64,000 bases of DNA from Lewinellaceae bacterium (GCA_016708875.1 JADJFA010000006.1:62001-126000), one strand, 5' to 3'; counted from the stretch's first letter, positions 17,659 to 26,772 are shown. Numbers and translations: made by a program. Notes: generated by a model not told the origin, from the letters alone.

Positions 17659-20076
17659 ATGATCTACACAAAAACGAAGTCCACACTCCCTATTTTTTTA
17701 TTTGCAGCGATGCTCTGTGCCCTGCAAGCAATCGCTCAAAACAATCCCTACCGCCGCCCCCCTGCCGATGTAGCGTCAATCGTGGAAGCAAGGCCCACAC
17801 CTTTGGTGAGCATGAACCCGACCCGCGATGCGTTATTACTTACAGATTACAACCCCAACCCCGGTATCGCCACTTTGGCTCAACCCTTTTTGAAACTTGC
17901 CGGTCAGCGAGTAAACCCACAAATCAATGCCCGCCAGCGGATTACAGAGTTCACGGGTTGCACCGTAAATTGGTTTTCGGAAGGCAAAAACATTGTTGTT
18001 GAAATGCCCGCAAATGGGCGAATGGCAGGAGTACCGTCCTGGTCGCCCGATGGCAAACGGATCGCATTTGGAGTGGATGTAGCCGATGGGGTGCAACTCT
18101 GGGTGGCCGATGCGCGTACCGGCAAAAGCAAACGACTGGGGAGCCTGCTCCTCAATGATGTGCTTGCGAATGCATTTTATTGGCTCAAAGACAGCGAACG
18201 TCTTTTGGTGCGCTGCATCCCAAGTGGAAGAGGCCCCGCTCCGAGCGCGACCGTGGTGCCTTCCGGGCCGTCTATTGAGGAAACTTCGGGCAAGGTTTCG
18301 CAGGTGATGACCTACCAGGACCTGCTGAAAAACGAGCACGATGAGTTCTTGTTTGAATACTACGCAAGGAGCCAATTGATGGTCGTAAGTGCCAGCTCGG
18401 GCAAGGCAGCCCTCCTTGGAAGCCCGGGGCTTTACACTGCGGTTAATTGGTCGCCCGACGAAAATTATGTGCTGGTGACCCAGTTAAGAAAACCCTTTTC
18501 TTACCGTGTTCAATTCAGCAATTTTGCCCGAAAAACCGAAATATGGGACCGCAATGGAAAGCCCATTCGCAGCTTGGTAGAATTTCCCGTCACCGACGAA
18601 ATCCCGCGCCAGGGAACGGTAGTGGGGCCACGCGCTTTCGATTGGCAACCCATTCATGGCGCTCGCCTGCTTTGGGCAGAGGCGCTCGACGGTGGGGACC
18701 CAAAGAAAAAAGTGGATTATCGTGACAAGGTCATGTTGCTCGACGCACCTTTTTCGGGTGAAGCGCGTGAGCTGTTAAAGACAAAACATCGCTACTCCGG
18801 CTTTGACTGGTTGGGTACAAAGGACGCAGGACTGCTGTCGGAATTTGACCGCGACAGGCGTTGGTACACTACTTATGTCGTTGATCTTCAAAATCCTTCC
18901 ATGCAGGACACCCTTTTCGATTTGAGTGTGAACGATGACTACGCCAACCCAGGCAATCCGGTGCTCGACCGGCTCCCCAACGGCGATTGGGTTATTGCGC
19001 AAGATGGGGATTGGCTCTACTACGATTCTGAAGGGGCATCTGAAGCAGGATCATACCCTCGCCTTGACAAAATCAACCTCAAAACACGCGAAAAGCAAAC
19101 CGTCTATCAATCGGCCAACAACACTTTTGAGGAATTCATCGCCTTTGCTGGCAAGGGCCGTGACCAAATCCTGACGCGCTATCAAAGCAAAACAGAAGTA
19201 CCTAATTTTTATTTGGTGAACCTGAAAAACAAGGCGCGCACTGCCCTTACTGAATTCAAGGATCCCGCCCCCCAACTTACGGGCATTCAAAAGCAAGTAG
19301 TAAAATACAACCGTCCTGATGGAACGCCTCTCTCCGGCACGCTTTACCTTCCAGCAGACTATAAACCTGGCCAAAAGCTCCCACTTTTCATGTGGGCTTA
19401 TCCGCTGGAATATTCGGACAAGTCAACCGCAGGACAAGTACGGGTCACTGACAATACCTTTACTTTTTACCGCAACGATTCGCCTTTGTTCTTCGTAACC
19501 CAAGGTTATGCCGTGCTCATGGACGCCACCATTCCCATTGTAGGCGACCCGGAAACTATGAATGACACCTTTCTCGAGCAGGCTACCGCTTCAGGTCGCG
19601 CAGCCATTGATTATCTTGATTCTTTGGGCATTATTGACCGCACGAAAGTGGGTGTTGGGGGCCACTCTTATGGCGCGTTTATGACCGCTAACTTATTGGC
19701 GCACAGCGATGATTACGCCTATGGCATTGCTCGTTCAGGTGCATATAATCGAACGCTTACTCCTTTTGGATTTCAAAGCGAACGCCGTTCATTCTGGGAG
19801 GCGAAAGACGTTTATATGAACGTGTCGCCATTCAATTTTGCCGACAAAATCAAGAAGCCGCTCTTACTCATTCATGGCGAAGCCGACAACAATCCGGGCA
19901 CATTCACCGTACAAACAGAGCGTTTGTACCAAGCCATAAAAGGTACTGGAGGTACTGCACGATTGGTCTTGTTGCCACATGAAAGCCACGGGTATCGTGC
20001 CCGCGAAAGTGTGGTTCATGTGCTGGCGGAAATGTTTGATTGGGCGGGGAAATATGGAGGGATTGCTAAGCCTTAG
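17659..20076 (+). CDS. Secreted S9 family serine peptidase (glutamyl endopeptidase-like)
   Basis: 805 residues. The signal peptide ends ALQAIAQ. A beta-propeller (about residues 40-540; repeats with WSPDGKRIAFG and WSPDENYVLVT) leads to a prolyl-oligopeptidase-type hydrolase domain. The catalytic triad is clear: Ser670 in GGHSYGAFM, Asp743 in GEADNNPG, His777 in ESHGYR. The early segment YRRPPADVASIVEARPTP resembles S9D glutamyl peptidases (inference). It would cleave peptides in the periplasm. The gene is divergent from ilvE, with a 280-bp shared upstream region, and is followed by a 40-bp-arm hairpin. Confidence 0.9.
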   Translation: MIYTKTKSTLPIFLFAAMLCALQAIAQNNPYRRPPADVASIVEARPTPLVSMNPTRDALLLTDYNPNPGIATLAQPFLKLAGQRVNPQINARQRITEFTGCTVNWFSEGKNIVVEMPANGRMAGVPSWSPDGKRIAFGVDVADGVQLWVADARTGKSKRLGSLLLNDVLANAFYWLKDSERLLVRCIPSGRGPAPSATVVPSGPSIEETSGKVSQVMTYQDLLKNEHDEFLFEYYARSQLMVVSASSGKAALLGSPGLYTAVNWSPDENYVLVTQLRKPFSYRVQFSNFARKTEIWDRNGKPIRSLVEFPVTDEIPRQGTVVGPRAFDWQPIHGARLLWAEALDGGDPKKKVDYRDKVMLLDAPFSGEARELLKTKHRYSGFDWLGTKDAGLLSEFDRDRRWYTTYVVDLQNPSMQDTLFDLSVNDDYANPGNPVLDRLPNGDWVIAQDGDWLYYDSEGASEAGSYPRLDKINLKTREKQTVYQSANNTFEEFIAFAGKGRDQILTRYQSKTEVPNFYLVNLKNKARTALTEFKDPAPQLTGIQKQVVKYNRPDGTPLSGTLYLPADYKPGQKLPLFMWAYPLEYSDKSTAGQVRVTDNTFTFYRNDSPLFFVTQGYAVLMDATIPIVGDPETMNDTFLEQATASGRAAIDYLDSLGIIDRTKVGVGGHSYGAFMTANLLAHSDDYAYGIARSGAYNRTLTPFGFQSERRSFWEAKDVYMNVSPFNFADKIKKPLLLIHGEADNNPGTFTVQTERLYQAIKGTGGTARLVLLPHESHGYRARESVVHVLAEMFDWAGKYGGIAKP

Positions 20077-20082
20077 TTAGAT

Positions 20083-20180
20083 GGAACACGGATGACGCGG
20101 ATGGGACACGGATTTCACGGATAATTTTGAATGTTCAAAAATCCGTGAAATCCGTGTCCCATCCGCGTCATCCGTGTTCC
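20083..20180. terminator. Perfect 40-bp-arm hairpin (ATCCGTG type) after S9 peptidase
   Basis: Arms 20083-20122 and 20141-20180 are perfectly complementary around an 18-base spacer. Each arm carries the repeated units ATCCGTG and TCATCCGTGTTC. A related but different hairpin lies at 60925-61007. It starts 7 bp after the S9 stop, so it may stop transcription before the methyltransferase gene. Confidence 0.65.
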
Positions 20181-20198
20181 CTTTATAATTCCAGATAG

Positions 20199-20933
20199 AT
20201 GAAAGACAACTTCTCTGCCCAATCTTCCGGTTACGCCCAATTTCGCCCAGGCTACCCGGCGCAATTGTTTGATTTTCTTTTTGAAAACTGCCACCATTTC
20301 GATTGCGCCTGGGATTGTGCCACGGGCAACGGGCAGATCGCCTCGGTGCTCGCCGAGCGGTTTCGGCAGGTAGAAGCCACGGACATCAGCGAAAACCAGT
20401 TGAAAAACGCGGCACAGAAACCCAATATTCACTACCAATTAGGCCGAGCCGAATCGCCGGACTTTCCCGATCAATCTTTTGATTTAGTGACAGTTGGACA
20501 GGCCGCGCATTGGTTTGATTTTGAGAAGTTTTATCCAGAAGTGCGGCGTGTGCTGAAGCCTGGCGGACTGCTTGCGCTGGTGGGATATAACTTGCTTCGG
20601 GTAGATGGGCCGACAGAAGAAGTGATCGAATATTTTTACAATACCACCCTTGATGGTTGTTGGGATGGCGAGCGGCACCTAGTAGAAGAGGCTTATCGCA
20701 CTATCCCGTTCCCATTCGATGAAATCCCGTTTCCCGAAATGGCCTCCACTTATTCCTGGACCGTTGACCAACTTTTGGGCTACCTCGGCACCTGGTCGGC
20801 GGTGCAGCATTTTATCCGAAAAAATGGCCGCAGTCCAATTGATGAAGGCTTTGTAGCACAAATGAAAAAGGTTTGGCCAGAAGGGGAAATTAGACCTGTT
20901 CGGTTTCCGGTTTTTGGGCGCGTTGGATTTTAA
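20199..20933 (+). CDS. Class I SAM-dependent methyltransferase
   Basis: 244 residues, one Rossmann-like domain. Motif I is AWDCATGNGQIASVL (about residues 37-51). Motif II ends in VEATDISENQL, and motif IV is FDLVTVGQAAHWFDF, typical of the methyltransferase type 11 group. RRVLKPGGLLALVGY matches the post-IV strand. The substrate is not visible; relatives include trans-aconitate and small-molecule methyltransferases. It sits 15 bp after the hairpin and 56 bp before the AlkC-like gene on the same strand. Confidence 0.88.
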   Translation: MKDNFSAQSSGYAQFRPGYPAQLFDFLFENCHHFDCAWDCATGNGQIASVLAERFRQVEATDISENQLKNAAQKPNIHYQLGRAESPDFPDQSFDLVTVGQAAHWFDFEKFYPEVRRVLKPGGLLALVGYNLLRVDGPTEEVIEYFYNTTLDGCWDGERHLVEEAYRTIPFPFDEIPFPEMASTYSWTVDQLLGYLGTWSAVQHFIRKNGRSPIDEGFVAQMKKVWPEGEIRPVRFPVFGRVGF

Positions 20934-20965
20934 TTTAACGTGATTAGATTATGACTTTCAAAGAA

Positions 20966-20983
20966 GCCGCATAGCGGCGACAT
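20966..20983. repeat. GCCGCATAGCGGC dispersed repeat, copy 2
   Basis: Identical to 13174-13191. It lies just upstream of the AlkC-like start at 20990, in what would be that gene's leader. Confidence 0.6.
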
Positions 20984-20989
20984 TATGGT

Positions 20990-22105
20990 ATGCCAGAACC
21001 GCTAAAAAACATTTTCTCCTGCAGGCTGATCGAGCCGTTTGCACATGAAATCCAACAGGTTTGGAAGGATTTTCCTACGCAAAAATTTCTACATCAAGTA
21101 TTTGACAAAAACTGGGAGGGCCTTGAACTCAAACAGCGCGTACGGCATATCAGCCATGTGCTCCGCACACAATTGCCCGCAAACTACCCCGACGCACTGG
21201 ATATTTTGGTAAAAACTACACAGCGCTATCTCGACAAGCATGGCGAAAAATTGACTTTTGAATACACCTTTTTGCCCGACTTTGTGGAAGCACACGGTGT
21301 GGAATATCCAGATCATTCCATCCCTGCCCTCGAAACGCTCACCCGCTGGAGCAGCGCCGAATTTGCCGTTCGCCCGTTTTTTCTGCATTACCCGGAACGA
21401 ATGTGCGCCCAAATGCTCGTCTGGTCGCAGCACCCGAGTGCCATGGTTCGTCGGCTGAGCAGCGAAGGTATTCGGCCCCGATTGCCTTGGGGCATGGGTG
21501 TTCCGATGCTCAAACGAGACCCTTCCCCGATTTTTCCTATCCTCGAAAACCTGAAAAATGATCCTGCCGAAACGGTGCGCCGCTCGGTGGCCAACAATCT
21601 GAACGATATCGCCAAGGACCATCCGGAATTAGTGCTCTCCATCGCCGAACGCTGGCTTGGCCAATCGGCAGAAACGGATTGGATCGTTCGACATGCTTGT
21701 CGTGGCTTGTTAAAAAAGGGAAATGCTGCTGCGTTGGCGCATTTTGGCTTTCAAAAGGGATTGGAGGGTATTGAAATTTCAAGTCTTAAAATTTCAGACA
21801 CTGTTCCAATTGGAGGGCGACTTGCCTTTTCTTTTTCAGTAAAAAACACGTCACCAACATCTGCACAAATCCGCCTCGAATACGGCATTGATTACCAAAC
21901 CTTGTCGGGTAAAATATCTGCTAAAGTTTTCAAAATCAAAGAGTTGAGCTTGGAAGGCGGGCAAACGCTGGATATAGCACGTTCTCAAAGTTTCCAGGAT
22001 TTCACCACCCGGAAACACTATGTTGGTTCCCATACATTTCGGGTTATAGTCAATGGCACTCTACTGGCAGAACAAGATTTTGAGGTCATTGCCCCGCTCA
22101 AGTGA
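20990..22105 (+). CDS. AlkC-like DNA alkylation repair protein (HEAT-repeat glycosylase)
   Basis: 371 residues. The N-terminal 260 residues are helical HEAT-like repeats with FPTQKFLHQVFDKNWEGLELKQRVRHIS-type text and the segment MVRRLSSEGIRPRLPWGM, characteristic of the AlkC/AlkD superfamily. The last 100 residues switch to beta strands (SDTVPIGGRLAFSFSVKNTS), which fits the Ig-like domain described for AlkC. AlkC removes 3-methyladenine and 3-methylcytosine from DNA by wrapping it. The start ATG 20990 is preceded by the GCCGC repeat. The gene may be in an operon with the upstream methyltransferase; pyrD follows after 25 bp. Confidence 0.82.
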   Translation: MPEPLKNIFSCRLIEPFAHEIQQVWKDFPTQKFLHQVFDKNWEGLELKQRVRHISHVLRTQLPANYPDALDILVKTTQRYLDKHGEKLTFEYTFLPDFVEAHGVEYPDHSIPALETLTRWSSAEFAVRPFFLHYPERMCAQMLVWSQHPSAMVRRLSSEGIRPRLPWGMGVPMLKRDPSPIFPILENLKNDPAETVRRSVANNLNDIAKDHPELVLSIAERWLGQSAETDWIVRHACRGLLKKGNAAALAHFGFQKGLEGIEISSLKISDTVPIGGRLAFSFSVKNTSPTSAQIRLEYGIDYQTLSGKISAKVFKIKELSLEGGQTLDIARSQSFQDFTTRKHYVGSHTFRVIVNGTLLAEQDFEVIAPLK

Positions 22106-22130
22106 CAGGCTTTTATGACTTTTGCACCCC

Positions 22131-23165
22131 ATGTACTCAATTTTCAAACCGCTACTTTTTGCGCTTTCCCCGGAAGCAGCGCACCGTGTCACGTTTCAGT
22201 TGCTCGATCTCGCAGCGGCATTCCCCCCCACACGCTGGCTGTTGCGCGCTATGTTTTGCCTTCCTGAAAAACGTCTTGAAAAGCAGGTTTTGGGACTGAA
22301 TTTCCCTAATGCAGTGGGTTTAGCGGCTGGTTTTGATAAAGACGGTAAACACTTACTAGGACTCTCTTGCCTCGGCTTTGGCTTTATAGAAGTGGGTACC
22401 GTGACCCCGCTCGCCCAGGAGGGCAATCCGCGCCCCCGCTTGTTCCGTTTGCCGCAAGACAAGGCACTCATCAACCGGATGGGTTTCAACAACGAAGGAT
22501 TGGATGCACTCGTCGAACACCTTAGTCATTGGCGCAAAAAGTATCCCGGTGCTGGGCCCATCATTGGTGGCAACATTGGCAAAAACAAAGCCACTCCAAA
22601 CGAAGAAGCCGCCAGCGATTACCTGATTTGCTTTGAAAAACTGTTTCCCTGGGTAGACTATTTCGTGGTCAATGTAAGTTCGCCGAACACTCCGGGATTG
22701 CGCGAATTGCAGGAAAAAGAACCGCTTACGCGCCTGCTTAATTTGTTGCAGGAAAAAAATCGTGCCCAAACACAGCCCAAGCCCATACTGCTCAAAATCG
22801 CTCCCGATCTCACTGATAGCCAATTAGATGATATCGCTGAGATTGTGCGCGCCACTGGTTTGGCGGGTGTAATCGCAACCAACACAACCATTTCAAGAGT
22901 AAATTTGAATACGGCAGAAAGTCAAATTGCCGAAATCGGTATGGGCGGACTGAGCGGATTGCCCTTGTGCGAACGCGCCACAATTGTCATCCGCCACCTG
23001 CGGGAAAAACTTGGAAAGGAAGCGGTAATCATTGGGGTGGGCGGCATTGATTCCCCGCAATCGGCGCAAGAAAAATTGGACGCCGGAGCAGATTTGGTAC
23101 AAGTGTACACCGGTCTGATTTACGAAGGCCCGGGCTTGGTGCGGAAAATATTGGAGAAATTGTAA
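22131..23165 (+). CDS. pyrD: Dihydroorotate dehydrogenase (quinone), class 2
   Basis: 344 residues from ATG 22131 (MYSIFKPLLFALSPE). It oxidises dihydroorotate to orotate in pyrimidine synthesis and passes electrons to the quinone pool. The N-terminal helices that bind the membrane are seen in the first 40 residues. The FMN barrel has NAVGLAAGFDKDG, GFGFIEVGTVTP, NVSSPNTPGLRELQ (with the class 2 catalytic Ser), ATNTTISR and the C-terminal GVGGIDSPQSA, GADLVQVYTGLIYEGP. Length is normal. The start follows the AlkC-like stop by 25 bp. Confidence 0.95.
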   Translation: MYSIFKPLLFALSPEAAHRVTFQLLDLAAAFPPTRWLLRAMFCLPEKRLEKQVLGLNFPNAVGLAAGFDKDGKHLLGLSCLGFGFIEVGTVTPLAQEGNPRPRLFRLPQDKALINRMGFNNEGLDALVEHLSHWRKKYPGAGPIIGGNIGKNKATPNEEAASDYLICFEKLFPWVDYFVVNVSSPNTPGLRELQEKEPLTRLLNLLQEKNRAQTQPKPILLKIAPDLTDSQLDDIAEIVRATGLAGVIATNTTISRVNLNTAESQIAEIGMGGLSGLPLCERATIVIRHLREKLGKEAVIIGVGGIDSPQSAQEKLDAGADLVQVYTGLIYEGPGLVRKILEKL

Positions 23166-23205
23166 CAGCGGCTTTTCTACTTTTGGCTGTCTTTTCGAGC
23201 GCATT

Positions 23206-23280
23206 AAAGAAAGTGTGGCACACCTCACCAACCACATTAATTGTCAATATTGTAATTTTAGGTGTGCCACACTTTTCTTT
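23206..23280. repeat. Inverted repeat, GTGGCACACCT family, copy 3
   Basis: Left arm 23206-23225 (AAAGAAAGTGTGGCACACCT) and right arm 23260-23280 pair almost perfectly, with one extra T in the right arm, around a 34-base A/T-rich spacer. It lies between pyrD and the MFS gene. The right arm ends in a T-rich run (ACTTTTCTTTT), so it can act as a terminator for pyrD. Confidence 0.75.
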
Positions 23281-23304
23281 TCAAAACGAAAAATCTGATT
23301 CTGC

Positions 23305-24624
23305 ATGAGCAACATCAACCCATCGAGGCTATTCACGGCTTCGTGTGTAGCACTTACCGTCACTTCGATGACTTTTGCCATTCGGGCCGGGATGCTGGGA
23401 CCCTTGGGCAAGGAATTCAACCTTTCGGAGCAAGAACTGGCCTGGATTGCAGGCATGGCATTCTTTGGCTTCCCTGTGGCAACCACCATTGGCGGCTTTT
23501 TTGTGGACCAATTTGGCATGAAACGCCTCATGTGGGTGGCATTTGGCGCCCACTTGCTGGGGCTGTTGCTCACCATTTTTGCCGGAGGGTTCTGGACGCT
23601 TTTTATCTCAACCTTTTTTGTAGGTTTTGCCAATGGTATGGTGGAAGCGGTGTGCAACCCGCTGGTGGCATCCATGTATCCGAATAATAAAACCGTGATG
23701 CTCAACCGGTTTCACGTGTGGTTTCCGGGGGGTATCGTCATTGGGGCGCTGTTGGCGGCAGCCATAAAAACACAGTTTGTAGATGTTGAAGGAAACCTCA
23801 TTCCAGAGAATATCGCATTGATGAGGCAATTGCAAGTAGCCACCATGCTGCTTCCCACGCTGGTGTATGGCTGGCTGTTTTGGGGACAAATTTTTCCTCG
23901 AACGGAGCGGGTCACAAGTGGGGTTTCTACCGCTGATATGTTCAAAGCAGTCAGGACACCGCTGTTCCTTTTCATGGCGCTTTGTATGTTTTTTACCGCC
24001 AATACAGAACTAAGCACCGGACAATGGATTGAAAAACTTTTGGGCAACGCAGGAGCCAATGCTTTGCTTATCCTGGCTTTGGTAAATGGCCTGATGGCAC
24101 TCGGACGCTATTTTGGCGGGCCGCTCATTCACCGACTTAACCCGACGGGGATACTGCTTGGTTCTGCTTTTTTCTCTTTGCTGGGCGTTTATATGTTGCG
24201 CACCATGGAAGGCCCGTCGCTTTATGCGGCTGCAGTGGTGTTTGCTATCGGGGTTTGTTATTTTTGGCCGACTATGCTTGGTTTTGTAAGTGAAAACATT
24301 CCTAACAGCGGGGCGCTTGGGTTGTCGCTATTGGGTGGCGTGGGCATGTTGGGCAATTGGGCATACCAAAGCTTTTACATCGGGCCAAAACTTGATTTGG
24401 AGAAAAAAACAAACGCCCTGAACATGGGCTATCAGGAGGTCAGCGGCTTAAGTGGCGAAGCGCTCCAAAAATTTCTGAACAGTTTGCCCAAAGAAGCTCT
24501 GGACCAAATCGAACTGACTGCCGGGCGTAGCGTGCTTAGCAATATCAACCTGTTGCCCATATTTTTGATCGTCGCGTTTACTGGGTTGTGGTTTTATATG
24601 CGCAGACGTAAAAGCGAGGGTTAA
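23305..24624 (+). CDS. MFS transporter
   Basis: 439 residues with twelve predicted membrane segments. Between segments 2 and 3 it has GGFFVDQFGMKRLMW, the D-x-x-G-[RK]-[RK]-like loop of the major facilitator superfamily. RFHVWFPGGIVIGALLAA marks segment 5. It is most like the sugar:proton or FucP/NarK-type MFS group, but the substrate cannot be inferred. A loop near the last segments contains an insertion of about 40 polar residues (LDLEKKTNALNMGYQEVSG). It stands alone between two inverted repeats. Confidence 0.85.
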   Translation: MSNINPSRLFTASCVALTVTSMTFAIRAGMLGPLGKEFNLSEQELAWIAGMAFFGFPVATTIGGFFVDQFGMKRLMWVAFGAHLLGLLLTIFAGGFWTLFISTFFVGFANGMVEAVCNPLVASMYPNNKTVMLNRFHVWFPGGIVIGALLAAAIKTQFVDVEGNLIPENIALMRQLQVATMLLPTLVYGWLFWGQIFPRTERVTSGVSTADMFKAVRTPLFLFMALCMFFTANTELSTGQWIEKLLGNAGANALLILALVNGLMALGRYFGGPLIHRLNPTGILLGSAFFSLLGVYMLRTMEGPSLYAAAVVFAIGVCYFWPTMLGFVSENIPNSGALGLSLLGGVGMLGNWAYQSFYIGPKLDLEKKTNALNMGYQEVSGLSGEALQKFLNSLPKEALDQIELTAGRSVLSNINLLPIFLIVAFTGLWFYMRRRKSEG

Positions 24625-24682
24625 GTGGATTTTGAATGTCAGAGATTTATCAACAGTATCTTCTCGGTTTTGAGATCAATAC

Positions 24683-24828
24683 GTCCCAGAGGGACGGAAT
24701 ATCGGTAGAATATTGTTTTCGATGAAAAAGCGTGCCGTAGGTACGCTATCTAAACCGCATATAGCGTACCTACGGCACGCAAACCGCATTTCATCCGTTC
24801 TCTACCGATATTCCGTCCCTAAAGGGAC
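24683..24828. repeat. Nested inverted repeats before the RsmI-like gene
   Basis: Outer arms 24683-24709 and 24801-24828 (GACGGAATATCGGTAGA type) enclose an inner perfect hairpin, 24730-24749 with 24761-24780 (GCGTGCCGTAGGTACGCTAT and complement). It fills most of the gap between the MFS and RsmI-like genes. It could end MFS transcription. The inner and outer parts look like two separate repeats, one placed inside the other. Confidence 0.65.
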
Positions 24829-24873
24829 TTTGGAAAATTTGGGATGATTCTTGTTTTGTTTTTAAAGCAAAAA

Positions 24874-25599
24874 ATGCCTACACTATACCTCATCCCTTGT
24901 CCCATCGCAGAAAACGCCCTGCATACCGTGCCCCCTTATGCGCAGGAAATTGCACGAAATCTGGATGTTTTCATTGTAGAACGGGCAAAAACGGCTCGAA
25001 GTTTTATCAAAAGTCTCGGTCCCAGCCGCCCCATTCAGGAGATGATTTTTGTGGAATTGTCCGACAATGAAAGCTTTGAGGAGGCCGAGGATGTTTTTCG
25101 GGAGGCCGTAAAATCGGGCAAAAACCTGGGCCTCCTATCCGAAGCAGGCTGCCCCGGTGTTGCCGATCCTGGTGCAGTCATTGTGGCGCTTGCGCATCGG
25201 GAAGGTGTAAAAGTAGTGCCGCTTGTAGGGCCTTCTTCCTTGCTTTTGGCGCTCATGGCTTCGGGAATGAACGGCCAACGATTCAGTTTCCATGGCTACC
25301 TCCCGCCAAAACGCCCCGAACTTGCCAAGGAACTCCGCCGTTTGGAAAATCAATCCCGACAGCACGATCAGACTCAAATTTTTATCGAGACGCCCTACCG
25401 CTCCCAAATGGTGATGGAGGTGGCGCTGGAAACCTTACAGCCAACCACGCTTTTCGGGGTGGCACAAGACCTTACTGGCGAAGCGGAGTTCTGCCGCACG
25501 CTCTCTGTGAAAGAATGGAACAAGTCAGGGAAAAAGACGCTGGAAAAATTGCCGGGGGTGTTTATGGTGTACTGCGGCAACACGGAGTTTTTTAAATAG
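24874..25599 (+). CDS. RsmI-like SAM methyltransferase (tetrapyrrole methylase fold)
   Basis: 241 residues from ATG 24874 (MPTLYLIPCPIAENA). The fold is that of RsmI, which 2'-O-methylates C1402 of 16S rRNA: LYLIPCPIAE, VIVERAKTARSFIK, GLLSEAGCPGVADPGA, VVPLVGPSSLLLALMASGMNGQRFSFHGYLP, IFIETPYR. It lacks the usual N-terminal LYVVATPIGNLED form and the C-terminal extension, so it is the shorter Bacteroidota type, whose exact target is not certain. A longer reading frame begins ten codons earlier. Confidence 0.85.
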   Translation: MPTLYLIPCPIAENALHTVPPYAQEIARNLDVFIVERAKTARSFIKSLGPSRPIQEMIFVELSDNESFEEAEDVFREAVKSGKNLGLLSEAGCPGVADPGAVIVALAHREGVKVVPLVGPSSLLLALMASGMNGQRFSFHGYLPPKRPELAKELRRLENQSRQHDQTQIFIETPYRSQMVMEVALETLQPTTLFGVAQDLTGEAEFCRTLSVKEWNKSGKKTLEKLPGVFMVYCGNTEFFK

Positions 25600-25650
25600 A
25601 TTGGGTAGTGGAATTCGAGGGGTACGCGTTTCACACAACGAGGCTTTATT

Positions 25651-25917
25651 TCACACAACGGCACAAAGGCACAACGTGAGAGGGGTTTTTCACACAACGG
25701 CACAAAGGCACAACGTGAGAGGGGTTTTTACACAAGAGGAGTATTTCACACAACGGCACAACGTGAGAGGGGTATTTCAACATGCTTGGGCCAGAATGAC
25801 TAGGACACAACGTGTAAAAAAATGTTCTGTGCAAACCCCTCTCACGTTGTGCCTTTGTGCCGTTGTGTGAAACACTCCTCTTGTGTACCCCCCCCTAACG
25901 TTGTGGCGTTGTGTGAA
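25651..25917. repeat. Direct and inverted ACAACG(GCACAAAGGC)ACAACGTGAGAGGGG repeats
   Basis: This fills a 323-bp gap (25600-25922) between convergent genes. Two near-identical 40-bp direct copies lie at 25651-25690 and 25690-25729, and a shortened third at 25746-25776. An inverted copy is at 25834-25871, and a partial one at 25895-25917. CACAAGAGGAGT (25731-25742) also pairs with 25873-25884, so most of the gap could form one long hairpin. There are no unique spacers of constant length, so this is not a CRISPR array. Confidence 0.75.
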
Positions 25918-25922
25918 AAATC

Positions 25923-26597
25923 TCACCGAATAATTGCAAACTGCACCCCAAAATTCATGCGCAACGTAGGAATAAACTTGGGCGCTTCGGTGTAGATTTC
26001 AGGGTTTTCGCTCCAAACAATGGATGGCCGAGCGATAAGCCGAAAACCTTCAGTACGGAACAAATTGAATCCGATTCCAAAATTATAACTGGTGGTGCGC
26101 TTTTTGAAAAGCTGGTCGTGCCGGAACTCATTGTAGGATTGGAATTCCAGTTCTGCACCGCTAAATTCCAGGCGATCTGGTGTACTCTCGTCCAAAATAT
26201 CAATGCTCATTCCCGCCTGCAAATACACACATTGACAGCGGTGTATCCTTACTTCCGCTTTGATCGGTATGGTCCAATAAGCAGGGTCGAAGGATCGAAT
26301 GTTTGATTTATACCTTGTTACAAGCACCCCATTTTCCTCCCGCTGAATCACTTGTCCAGCATAAACCGGGTACTCGTACTTCCGGTAATATTTGCGTCCG
26401 ACCCCTGCACCAAACGCGAGGGAGTTGATTGGCACTTCCAATTGGAAACTCGGAATAAACCGGGGGGTGATGCCCGTGGTCAGTTGACGCACATCAAAGC
26501 TCATTTCGAGGCCGCCCACGAATTTACCAAAATTACGTTGGGCAAAGCCCATTTGGGCGCAGCAACAAAGAGCAGTAAGCAAGGCAAGTTTTCTCAT
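25923..26597 (-). CDS. Outer-membrane beta-barrel-like protein
   Basis: 224 residues. The signal peptide ends QMGFAQ. The rest has alternating hydrophobic and polar residues with aromatic ends (SFQLEVPINSLAFGAGVG, TTSYNFGIGFNLF, LRMNFGVQFAIIR), as in small Bacteroidota outer-membrane barrels. It ends in a hydrophobic strand, IIR. I cannot name a family. A -7 box is at 26617-26624. Two Cys (RCQCVY) near residue 116 could form a disulfide. It is a single gene, convergent with the RsmI-like gene across the repeat block. Confidence 0.6.
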   Translation of the reverse strand: MRKLALLTALCCCAQMGFAQRNFGKFVGGLEMSFDVRQLTTGITPRFIPSFQLEVPINSLAFGAGVGRKYYRKYEYPVYAGQVIQREENGVLVTRYKSNIRSFDPAYWTIPIKAEVRIHRCQCVYLQAGMSIDILDESTPDRLEFSGAELEFQSYNEFRHDQLFKKRTTSYNFGIGFNLFRTEGFRLIARPSIVWSENPEIYTEAPKFIPTLRMNFGVQFAIIR

Positions 26598-26616
26598 AGC
26601 GCGGAAAAGTTTGGTT

Positions 26617-26624
26617 CAAAGATA
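26617..26624 (-). promoter_or_regulatory. Likely -7 box for the barrel-like protein
   Basis: TATCTTTG on the minus strand, 20 bp before the ATG at 26597. It matches TAnnTTTG. There is no correctly spaced TTG upstream. Confidence 0.35.
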
Positions 26625-26694
26625 ACAGGATCGTGCTTTACGCTGCTTTTTCATACTATTAAACTTGGAAAGCCACTAATTGCACTTTAATACC

Positions 26695-26760
26695 GCCACG
26701 AATTGCACGAATTTTCACTAATTGAACCCAAAATTCGTGAAAATTCGTGCAATTCGTGGC
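26695..26760. repeat. Inverted repeat of GAATTGCACGAATTTTCAC type
   Basis: Arms 26695-26718 and 26737-26760 pair perfectly over 24 bases, with an 18-base spacer. A diverged relative lies at 31465-31542. It lies just beyond the terminator of the next minus-strand gene. Confidence 0.65.
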
Positions 26761-26772
26761 TGCATTAAAAAC

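Noticed and set aside
25601..25870. 89-codon plus-strand open frame, and a possible CRISPR array at 25.65-25.92 kb
   Set aside because: The frame is only the translated repeat block. The repeats have no constant unique spacers, occur in both orientations, and no cas genes are present.
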